A stretch of DNA of 6,903 nt from JAHJRJ01 sp037443685 (GTDB lineage: Bacteria; Bacteroidota; Ignavibacteria; UBA10030; BY39). Below, one piece after another: positions 1 through 6,641 of this stretch. Location of the stretch: NCBI GenBank assembly GCA_037443685.1, contig JBBINX010000100.1:1-6903 (forward strand), given 5' to 3'. The notes beneath the pieces were generated by a model. It searched no databases. It saw nothing but the letters and a program-made list of their open reading frames with translations, and was not told the DNA's origin. The position numbers and the translations under genes were made by a program. The first letter of the stretch is position 1, and each line of letters starts with the position of its first letter.

Positions 1-1478
1 GATATTACGTAGCGATTGTAGTTGTGCGTGACGGCAGATCGTCAATTACAGAAGCGCTGTATCAAGAAATACAAAAATTAAGTAACACTACTGTTATCCG
101 TTCGGTAACATCTGGACAATCTTGGTCTTTGATTTCTAGAAAAGGAACAACCGTACCAATGATGACTCCTTTAGAAAGCTATAGCCCAACAGATGTTGCA
201 ATCGTCCAATTTCAAATGCCTAACTATTACAGTGCTGGTGCGGGAGAATTAATATCGCCACCTGTCGGCAGAGTTTCTAGTTGGAGTTCTCTATACTGGG
301 ATAATCAAACTCCACCGAACACGAATCTATCTCTTAAGTTGAGTGGTATAAAAAATGATTACACTATTGACACTTTGTTAACAATTCAAAGTACAGATAA
401 GATTATAGATATATCTAATATCAACGGATCGATCTACCCAAGAATTCAACTAAATGCATTTCTTTCTAATACTGACGGATTTCTAACTCCTACTTTAAAA
501 AATTGGACAATAGTGTACAGCTCACCTATGGAATTAGCGACAAGTCCATTAGCTTTTAATGCTCCCTCGCGAGTCAAAGTTAATGTACCTTTCAATGTTG
601 ATATAACAGTTTTCAACATTGGTCATGAAATTGCTGATAGTGTTTCAGTAATATTTTCGTTACAAAACGGAATATTTTTAGATTCAGTAATAATAGACAG
701 TATTCCGGTCGAAAGTTCGCAAACCATAATTAACAGTTTAACTGTATCGGGAGTAACTGGTAATCAGGTTTTAGTAACACGGATTCAGCCGAAATTTGGA
801 ATGAACGACTATTTAGAGGAAAATAACGTTCTATTTTTTCCATTATATATAGATTCTTCTACTACTTTTGTAAATGAAATCGAGATTACATTCGACGGAA
901 AAGTAGTGCGGCATGGTGATTATGTATCATCGCAACCATTAATAGAAATTTCATTTCCGAATAATTTTATGATAGATGAATTAACTTCTATCATGTTGGA
1001 CAATGTTGAAATTCTTATTGAACCGATTCTGGGGACAAAATTGAAAAGTAATTCAACCGGGAAGTACGTATTCGAGCACAAACCAAAATTTTCTGACGGC
1101 GACCATCGACTGATTATTTTTGGAAAAAATAATATAACATTAGGCAACATCGAATTTAAAGTATCTAACTCACCCCAAATATTTGATGTTTATAATTACC
1201 CAAATCCTTTTTCAGCTAAAACATTTTTCACATTTAAATATGCTGGAAGTAATTTACCCCACAAAACTTTAATAAGCATTTATACGGTTGCTGGTAGGAA
1301 AATAAGGGATATCAATGTTTCTTCGAATTCTGTAGGGTTCAATTTTAATAGTATCGAATGGGATGGCTTGGATTCCGATGGAAATGAAATTGCAAACGGA
1401 ATTTATTTGTATAAGATAAAAATTTCTACGGAAGAAGAAATTTCAAGCTCTGTTCAAAAATTGGTGAAACTGAGATAA
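1..1478 (+). CDS. C-terminal part of a PorU2-like (C25/gingipain-type) surface protein with a T9SS type-A-like sorting domain, 5' truncated
   Basis: The frame is open to the left edge: the codons at 3-23 read YYVAIVV, so the GTG at 24 is an internal valine and not a start. Counting from base 3, 491 residues are visible. Residues 1 to about 50 resemble an ILEI/FAM3-like fold (VVVRDGRSSITE, later LISRKG), as seen after the peptidase domain of PorU2-like proteins. Residues about 90-178 (SSWSSLYWD, then LKNWTIVY) match the beta-rich stretch that follows in those proteins. Residues about 180-285 look like a CARDB-type domain (ITVFNIGHEIADSVSV, then EENNVLFFPLYI), and about 288-390 like another Ig-like module. 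Residues about 394-491 form a FlgD-like sorting domain (YNYPNPFSAKT, IYTVAGRKIRD, EWDGLDSDGNEIANGIYLYK). By family knowledge such proteins cross the outer membrane through the T9SS, and PorU-type members cleave sorting signals. The peptidase domain itself is off-window, so activity cannot be judged. A gingipain-like protease without a sortase role is the main alternative. Confidence 0.8.
   Translation, partial: YYVAIVVVRDGRSSITEALYQEIQKLSNTTVIRSVTSGQSWSLISRKGTTVPMMTPLESYSPTDVAIVQFQMPNYYSAGAGELISPPVGRVSSWSSLYWDNQTPPNTNLSLKLSGIKNDYTIDTLLTIQSTDKIIDISNINGSIYPRIQLNAFLSNTDGFLTPTLKNWTIVYSSPMELATSPLAFNAPSRVKVNVPFNVDITVFNIGHEIADSVSVIFSLQNGIFLDSVIIDSIPVESSQTIINSLTVSGVTGNQVLVTRIQPKFGMNDYLEENNVLFFPLYIDSSTTFVNEIEITFDGKVVRHGDYVSSQPLIEISFPNNFMIDELTSIMLDNVEILIEPILGTKLKSNSTGKYVFEHKPKFSDGDHRLIIFGKNNITLGNIEFKVSNSPQIFDVYNYPNPFSAKTFFTFKYAGSNLPHKTLISIYTVAGRKIRDINVSSNSVGFNFNSIEWDGLDSDGNEIANGIYLYKIKISTEEEISSSVQKLVKLR
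1185..1475 (+). other. T9SS type-A-like C-terminal sorting domain (FlgD-like Ig fold)
   Basis: The last ~97 residues of the + strand protein start at the characteristic YNYPNPF box. They continue through a hydrophobic strand with IYTVAGRKI, then a WDG...GNEIANGIYLYKI segment, and end in VQKLVKLR. These are the usual landmarks of the type A sorting domain of T9SS cargo in Bacteroidota and relatives. The domain sends the protein through the outer membrane. It is the only canonical sorting domain in the window; the two - strand proteins have a different C-terminus. Confidence 0.85.
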
Positions 1479-1486
1479 CCGTTTAT

Positions 1487-4405
1487 CTATGGTGAAGTCA
1501 ATATAATTCTTCCATCCTCAATAAATTTAATCCAATAACTTCTCATCGGTTGTATAGTATCTGATTGAACATACCCAAAGTTATATCCATAAACCGGAAA
1601 AATAATAATATCATTAGGAATTTGAATTATTCCTTTTACAGAAACCGGATCACTTATCGACCCGATTAAATTCCACCCAGATTTAACATAAATAGTGTCT
1701 CTTCCACGATATTCGCCTGAAATAGAGATACTCTCTGTAGTAGGAAATTTTAACCAATAACCTTCACCGTATTTCAGGGTATCGCACACTATATATCTAT
1801 TTGTGGAGGCTGAGAATGAAAATGCATCTGATATAGCAGAAGGAAATAATACACTCTTTCGATGATCTTGAACTGATAAAGGTAAAGACAAAAGGGTCCA
1901 ACCTGAATCCACTTGTGTTGAAATTTTATTGACAATCGAAAAATTTGCATCGCTAACATCATTGAGTGTGGGAATATCAATACTAGTAATTTTGATAAGT
2001 GCTTGAGTTGTAGTTGTACCTGATGCGATCCACGTTACACTGCCATTGTTTGTTGTGTTTGCGAAAAGAGTTTCGTAAGTGGATCCGGCGTTGCGCGAAA
2101 GTTCAATTTTAACATTTCCAGGTAGATTGCTCGAACTCCACTGAATCGTCTGGTTTGTTCCTACAGTCCATGTCTCTCCTCCGTTCGGGACAGACACTGA
2201 AACCACCGGCTGCGGAAGAACGGTCTCGTACACCCCACGTCCGTGTGTGCCCACTCGAAGTTTTCTACTTGCTGAATGGTAGTCAAGATGCATAGCTACT
2301 GTATTTGGTAAACCATCAGCGAGTTCAGCCCAACTCATACCATAATTCTGGGTCATGAATACACCAACATCGGTTGCTATGATGTATGAACCCGTTGAGT
2401 AACCCGGATAGTAAATTAACAGATCGTTGACAGGTGTATCTGGAAGGTTTCCGCTTATATTTGTCCACGTGAGACCAGTATTGTTTGAACGATAGACCTT
2501 ACCTACGCCAAATCCGGAAAAAGTTAAGAGAACGACATTAGAAGAATCAGGGTGAACATACACACTCGTGATAGTTCGGTTCGGCAAACCCGATGAACTG
2601 AGGTTCCAGGTGTATCCTCGATTCGTGGACTTGTAAAGGGTTGCTCCAATTGTAGCGAACATTACACTCGGATCGGATTTACTAATAGCCATTTCACGGA
2701 TTGTACCGGTAATCCCGGATGAGATCGAGAACCAACTAGAACCTCCATTGGTCGATTTAAATACACTCTGGCGTGCTGTGTAGAAGATATTCGCTGAATC
2801 CGGATGGGAGATAATAGGGCTTATCCAAGCCGCTGTTCCGCTTAATCCGCTGGTAGAAGAAGCCCAAGTAGCACCTCCGTTCGTCGAGCGATATATGCCA
2901 TTGTATTGGGTTTCACCAAGAATCAAAGCTGGATTTTTACTATGGAAACATACCTCACCACCATCTCCACCGAATGCAGCTGTCCAATTCATTGTTCCTG
3001 TCGTACGTTGAGTACCGTTGTCTTGAGTTCCACCTAGAATGTGTGAAGGTTCCGAGGGGTCAGAAGCGATTCTGTAGAATTGTGTGAGTGAAAGGGTTGA
3101 ATTCAGGTTTGTCCAGGTCGTTCCCCGATTTGCGGAGTGCCATACCCCTCCGTCGTTCATGCAGAACATTCTGTTTGGATCCGTAGGGTGAAAGTCCAAA
3201 TTGTGCTGATCCACGTGCACATTACCGCCGGAGTATCCATTGGTGATGTTTTCGAAATTCGTTCCGCCGTTTGTACTTCGCCAGATATCTATCGAACCGA
3301 CATAGATATAGTTTGGGTCGAATTGATTCATATGAATATAGAAATTGTACCATGCTTGGCTTGCATTGAAATCTGTGCCACTAGCAACTTGAGTAAACGT
3401 GAATCCAGCGTCCGTGGATTTGAATACAGATATCACGCTAGAATAAGTGGCTGCAAACATAATGGATGGCTCCGACTTGCAGATAGCGATGTGATTCCTC
3501 GTTTGCATTGTCAGTGCACTATTCGATGTAAATGTCTGTCCACCGTTAGTAGAGACCCGATATCCTATCCCGCTTCCGACAGCATAAGCTGTGTCGCCCG
3601 AAGGAGAAAAAACTACATCATCAGCGCGACCTGAAACAAGAACACTCCACGTAATACCGCCATCGGTGCTGCGGTAGAGTCCGCCTGATGCACTTGGACT
3701 GCTGCGACTTCCGAGAGCGGCTAATAGCTGATTAGGGTAATTAGGGCGAATTACGATGCGTGAGAAATATGTGACCGACTGAAATCCACTCGTATAGTTT
3801 GTCCAAGTCGTACCAGCGTCAGTCGATTTGAGTAATCCTCGACCGTAGTACGAAACGCCGCTGTATGTGGCTTCACCTGTTCCAAAATAGATTATGTTTG
3901 AATTTGTCGGATCGATAGCCAACGCGCCAGATGCGAGGGATGGTTCAAAATCTGTTTTCGGTACCCAATTTATTCCAGCGTTGGTCGTTTTCCACACACC
4001 TCCGAACGCTGCACCTATATAGATAATATTCGGATTGTTTGGGTCGTATTTGACAGTAGTCGTGCGACCGGAGATGTTACCATAAGAAAAATAATAACCA
4101 GGAGAGGGCCCTATACTTGTCCATTTAATTGTGTTATATTTAAAACCTTGTTTTTGTTTAATTTCATCACGCTGTTTAAGCGCATTTCCATATCCATCGT
4201 CTGGAAGATGATTGAACGGGTAGAACCGCTGTTCGTAGAACCAACGTTCGCGAAGAAAAGCATTTCGGCGTTTGCTAACTTCATCAGCCATATCATATGG
4301 ATTATTAGCAATTGAAAGGTCTTGTGCAAGAAGGTTGCCAGTAACGAGCATGCTCGATAGGAGTAAAAAATTACAACGAATTACTCTAAGTAGTATATTT
4401 TTCAT
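1487..4405 (-). CDS. Secreted Asp-box (BNR/VPS10-like) beta-propeller protein with Ig-like module and duplicated C-terminal tail
   Basis: This gene is complete at 972 residues, starting at ATG and ending at TAG. Residues 1-27 are a Sec signal peptide (basic start, FLLLSSMLV core, likely cleavage after LLA27). Residues about 36-85 form the charged segment (RERWFYEQRFYPF) that often precedes such propellers. Residues about 95-730 carry twelve Asp-box-like motifs, pattern S-T-x-x-G-x-T-W, near residues 139, 193, 245, 284, 329, 376, 423, 506, 550, 592, 639 and 684. The last is degenerate, and residues 432-505 hold none beyond a weak TTGTMNW. That number suits two propellers or one large sortilin-like one. 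Residues about 735-824 (PNGGETWTVGT, TIQWSS) resemble the Kre9/KNH-type Ig-like module. Residues 831-972 are a tail shared with the upstream gene. Relatives are annotated as sialidase-like, GH74-like or VPS10-like, but I see no basis for naming a substrate; binding or scaffolding is equally possible. Location is the cell surface or medium. The gene follows the M6 gene by 16 bases and is probably cotranscribed with it. Confidence 0.88.
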   Translation of the reverse strand: MKNILLRVIRCNFLLLSSMLVTGNLLAQDLSIANNPYDMADEVSKRRNAFLRERWFYEQRFYPFNHLPDDGYGNALKQRDEIKQKQGFKYNTIKWTSIGPSPGYYFSYGNISGRTTTVKYDPNNPNIIYIGAAFGGVWKTTNAGINWVPKTDFEPSLASGALAIDPTNSNIIYFGTGEATYSGVSYYGRGLLKSTDAGTTWTNYTSGFQSVTYFSRIVIRPNYPNQLLAALGSRSSPSASGGLYRSTDGGITWSVLVSGRADDVVFSPSGDTAYAVGSGIGYRVSTNGGQTFTSNSALTMQTRNHIAICKSEPSIMFAATYSSVISVFKSTDAGFTFTQVASGTDFNASQAWYNFYIHMNQFDPNYIYVGSIDIWRSTNGGTNFENITNGYSGGNVHVDQHNLDFHPTDPNRMFCMNDGGVWHSANRGTTWTNLNSTLSLTQFYRIASDPSEPSHILGGTQDNGTQRTTGTMNWTAAFGGDGGEVCFHSKNPALILGETQYNGIYRSTNGGATWASSTSGLSGTAAWISPIISHPDSANIFYTARQSVFKSTNGGSSWFSISSGITGTIREMAISKSDPSVMFATIGATLYKSTNRGYTWNLSSSGLPNRTITSVYVHPDSSNVVLLTFSGFGVGKVYRSNNTGLTWTNISGNLPDTPVNDLLIYYPGYSTGSYIIATDVGVFMTQNYGMSWAELADGLPNTVAMHLDYHSASRKLRVGTHGRGVYETVLPQPVVSVSVPNGGETWTVGTNQTIQWSSSNLPGNVKIELSRNAGSTYETLFANTTNNGSVTWIASGTTTTQALIKITSIDIPTLNDVSDANFSIVNKISTQVDSGWTLLSLPLSVQDHRKSVLFPSAISDAFSFSASTNRYIVCDTLKYGEGYWLKFPTTESISISGEYRGRDTIYVKSGWNLIGSISDPVSVKGIIQIPNDIIIFPVYGYNFGYVQSDTIQPMRSYWIKFIEDGRIILTSP
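1490..1915 (-). repeat. C-terminal tail module, copy in the propeller protein (142 residues)
   Basis: Residues 831-972 align over their full length with the end of the M6 protein, with one single-residue gap. By hand, 38 of the first 55 aligned positions from the DSGW motif are identical, including an unbroken 13-residue block RKSVLFPSAISDA and the YGEGYW motif. The copy ends GRIILTSP, level with GRLILNNK in the other protein, so the module defines the C-terminus of both. No known catalytic motif is seen; it appears to be a beta-rich accessory module. Confidence 0.85.
4325..4405 (-). other. Sec signal peptide of the propeller protein
   Basis: Residues 1-27 have lysine and two arginines in the first ten positions, a hydrophobic stretch (FLLLSSMLV), then GNLLA before QDLS. 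Cleavage is predicted after A27. C11 is preceded by arginine and lies before the hydrophobic core, so it is not a lipobox cysteine. This supports ATG 4405 as the true start and export of the protein to the periplasm. Confidence 0.8.
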
Positions 4406-4421
4406 TTTTTTTAACCATCTG
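4406..4421 (-). promoter_or_regulatory. Translation initiation region of the propeller gene: A-rich leader without a clear Shine-Dalgarno
   Basis: On the coding strand the gap between the M6 stop and the propeller ATG reads CAGATGGTTAAAAAAA. It has seven A residues directly before ATG and no AGGAGG-like motif at normal spacing. A-rich leaders with little Shine-Dalgarno use are typical of Bacteroidota and relatives. The gap is too short for an evident promoter of its own and holds no hairpin, which supports cotranscription with the M6 gene. Confidence 0.4.
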
Positions 4422-6500
4422 TTATTTATTATTAAGTATTAATCGTCCTGCCTCTTTTACTTTCACCCAATACCCGCGCATCGGTTGCAGCACGGACACA
4501 CTCATATAACCAAATGGAGAGTAATCAAAGTATTGTGAAGAAACGTTATTAGATGGAATTTGTTCGATATTAGAAACCGCGACGGAGAAACTAATCGCAC
4601 ATATCATATTCCAACCAGCGGAAACACTGATTGTGTCAACTGTCCTATAGCTGCCTAAAATGTGTAGTGTTTCTGCAGCGGCAAATTTTATCCAGTACCC
4701 CTCACCATATTGTAATGTATCGCGTGTAACATAAGCGTTTGTTAAAGTTGAATATGTAAAAGCATCCGATATAGCAGAGGGAAATAGTACGCTCTTTCGG
4801 CGATCAGATACGGTTAACGACAACGAGATTAAATTCCAACCTGCATCCATATGTGATATTAATTTTGGAATCGTAAATGATTCTTCTGCACTTCCCACAA
4901 CATATCCGTTCACATTCGTTGCAACTGCTCGATAGTAGTATGTCTGTCCAGGTAATAAACTTGATAGATTTGCTGATACTGCAACTGCACTCGTTCCGTT
5001 CACTGGACTTTGTGCTGCAACAATACTATCAGTGTAGGTTCCTGAAGTCGTTCCATATACGAACCTCACTATTGTGCTTGCATTGTTCGGATTAACCGTC
5101 CCGTTCAATGTTGCTGAAGAGGAAGTAATATTCGTCGCTGCGTTTGTAGTAGCAGTAGGTGGAACGATTGAGGTATCTATAAAAAATTGAATTCCCCTTT
5201 CACTCGCAAGAAGATTCCCGACGGGCGAACCATTAAATAGATATTGTAACCCGACTGTACCAGTTGTGTTTTCAATACCTACAGTAGCACTTTTACCCCA
5301 GTTATAAAGTGTATCACCTAATGCACAATCTTTATATTGTAAAACGATTCGACCATTCTCATTTAAGATCGCTTGGAAAGTTACTTGATTAGTTGGTTGT
5401 GAACCACTCTTATGTCTTGCATCTTTCCACGTAACTACACAGTATCGGTTTGGGGAACTACCAAATACTTGATAGTAAATATTTGAATTATCGGCTGGAA
5501 CTAAATTCAAGTCATCCCAAAATACGAAGACTGAGCGATTTGGTGTAGCTGTATTTGGAATTGTTACATTGTTCGGAGCATTTGTTCCGGGGTCAGTGCC
5601 GAAGCTCAACCAGCCATTTGTGGATACCCAAACTTGTGTATAGGATGTACCATAGAAATTAAATGAGTAAGGCAACGTGAAGGTATAGCGTGCTTCATCG
5701 CCTGCGCCAAAAGTTGTGCCACTTCCAGAGATGTCTATCCAAGAATAGGTGGGTCCTCCGCTAGTATCTGAATCAATCCAACGATAACCGGAAGCGTCTG
5801 GACCGCCGGTAAAAAGTCCTACCGCACCTGACGATAATGTGCAAGCCATTGATTGGGAAGAACTCGGAATATTTTTTACAAAAGAACCTGTAATAAGAGT
5901 AGAAGCAGTCGGGTAATTTGTTCGCGAATTTGGATTTGTAGCAGTACTATCAAAATTAGTGTTGTTACTGCTGCCCGGAAATGGATCACCAGCATCTCCT
6001 CTGTTTGTTCCTGAAAACAAATGGTCTGAACCATCAGCTTGTTCTAAAGCAACACCATACTTCCAACCTGTACCACCGGCATTTACTCTATTTGTGCTGC
6101 GTCTTGCAGTAATCACTGAATCATCTATATGATAAATAAAAAGTCCTTGATTATACATCAAAGAATCAAAACCAGTCTTACGTCTATTTTCTATCAAGAA
6201 ATATTCTTTGAATGTTCTTTGCCTGCCAATTAACCAATATGCCTTAGAGTTAGTTTCGACTTGTGGAATTGAATATGAGCTCGTCCGTCTGACTGCAGTT
6301 GGATTTAACCAACCCAATTCCATTTTTCCCCAAGCTGATAGATGAACTGGTTTCCAGGGTGAACTGTCGTTGCCGCCCCAAGGCCCTGTAGCCATTACAC
6401 ACCAATTTCCAAGACCCTCACCTCCACCGTCCGTGTCATACAAATCAGGTAATCCTAAAGCATGCCCCCACTCGTGAACAAAAACACCGATTGATACCAT
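4422..6500 (-). CDS. Downstream open frame of the M6 metalloprotease: zinc site, jelly-roll, Fn3-like domain, shared tail
   Basis: The frame is open back to 6638; ATG 6500 is only the first methionine after the stop and is an unlikely real start, because it falls eight residues before the active site and gives no signal peptide. Numbering from that ATG, the zinc motif is H9-E10-W-G-H13 with G16 and D19 (HExxHxxGxxD), and the Met-turn is M36 in GNWCVMATG. Residues 53-66 (HLSAWGKMELGWLN) and 124-128 (HIDDS), with ADGSDH and GDAGDPFPG, are further M6 hallmarks, reaching about residue 222. Residues about 238-442 form a nidogen/jelly-roll-like domain (FNFYGTSYTQVWVSTNGW, VFVFWDDLN). Residues about 448-545 are Fn3-like (TLNGTVNPN, YYYRAVATN). 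Residues 550-692 are the tail shared with the propeller protein. All key catalytic residues are intact, so the enzyme would work if the full protein were made. Confidence 0.75.
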   Translation of the reverse strand: MVSIGVFVHEWGHALGLPDLYDTDGGGEGLGNWCVMATGPWGGNDSSPWKPVHLSAWGKMELGWLNPTAVRRTSSYSIPQVETNSKAYWLIGRQRTFKEYFLIENRRKTGFDSLMYNQGLFIYHIDDSVITARRSTNRVNAGGTGWKYGVALEQADGSDHLFSGTNRGDAGDPFPGSSNNTNFDSTATNPNSRTNYPTASTLITGSFVKNIPSSSQSMACTLSSGAVGLFTGGPDASGYRWIDSDTSGGPTYSWIDISGSGTTFGAGDEARYTFTLPYSFNFYGTSYTQVWVSTNGWLSFGTDPGTNAPNNVTIPNTATPNRSVFVFWDDLNLVPADNSNIYYQVFGSSPNRYCVVTWKDARHKSGSQPTNQVTFQAILNENGRIVLQYKDCALGDTLYNWGKSATVGIENTTGTVGLQYLFNGSPVGNLLASERGIQFFIDTSIVPPTATTNAATNITSSSATLNGTVNPNNASTIVRFVYGTTSGTYTDSIVAAQSPVNGTSAVAVSANLSSLLPGQTYYYRAVATNVNGYVVGSAEESFTIPKLISHMDAGWNLISLSLTVSDRRKSVLFPSAISDAFTYSTLTNAYVTRDTLQYGEGYWIKFAAAETLHILGSYRTVDTISVSAGWNMICAISFSVAVSNIEQIPSNNVSSQYFDYSPFGYMSVSVLQPMRGYWVKVKEAGRLILNNK
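4425..4853 (-). repeat. C-terminal tail module, copy in the M6 protein (143 residues)
   Basis: This is the partner of the module at 1490-1915, same strand. At DNA level the best block is 4762-4805 against 1824-1867, where 38 of 44 bases match and all six differences are transitions. The module itself has two similar halves, starting at DAGWNLISL and SAGWNMICA and each reaching a GYW-[IV]-K motif. It follows an Fn3-like domain here and a Kre9-like Ig module in the other protein, so it has been joined to different architectures. Confidence 0.85.
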
Positions 6501-6638
6501 TGTTCCATAGACTGAAAGACCGCTTCGCTCCGGATCAATTACATAATTATTAATTTTAATATATTGCCCCGGACTATTAGGGTCGGGATCATTAGTTGTA
6601 TAAATACCAATACCAGCCGAGGTAAAACTCCAGGAATG

Positions 6639-6641
6639 CTA
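6639..6641 (-). other. In-frame TAG inside the M6 catalytic domain
   Basis: The coding strand reads GAT ATC CAT TAG CAT TCC TGG (Asp-Ile-His-stop-His-Ser-Trp). The stop lies 47 codons before ATG 6500, in the same frame, with no other stop between 6638 and 4425. The base after it is C, a context often considered leaky. The neighbouring propeller gene uses TAG as its genuine stop, which speaks against a general reassignment of this codon. Confidence 0.9.

Noticed and set aside
24..26. GTG as start codon of the + strand gene
   Set aside because: The frame is open to base 3 and the upstream codons (YYVAIVV) continue the same ILEI-like strand, so the gene starts outside the window.
1473..1488. 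Inverted repeat AGATAA...TTATCT as a bidirectional terminator
   Set aside because: The stem is only 6 bp and AT-rich, made largely of the two stop regions, with no U-tract; too weak to call.
3137..3634. 165-residue open frame on the + strand inside the propeller gene
   Set aside because: It lies antisense to Asp-box coding sequence, has an irregular composition rich in Cys, His and Arg, and resembles no family I recognise; it is a shadow of the opposite strand.
2100..4120. The repeated Asp-box DNA as a tandem repeat or CRISPR-like array
   Set aside because: The periodic similarity is at protein level (S-T-x-x-G-x-T-W) with variable spacing and diverged codons, as expected of propeller blades.
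6498..6500. Reinitiation at ATG 6500 giving a working short protease
   Set aside because: The product would start eight residues before HEWGH, without signal peptide, propeptide or the first part of the catalytic domain, so export and folding are unlikely.
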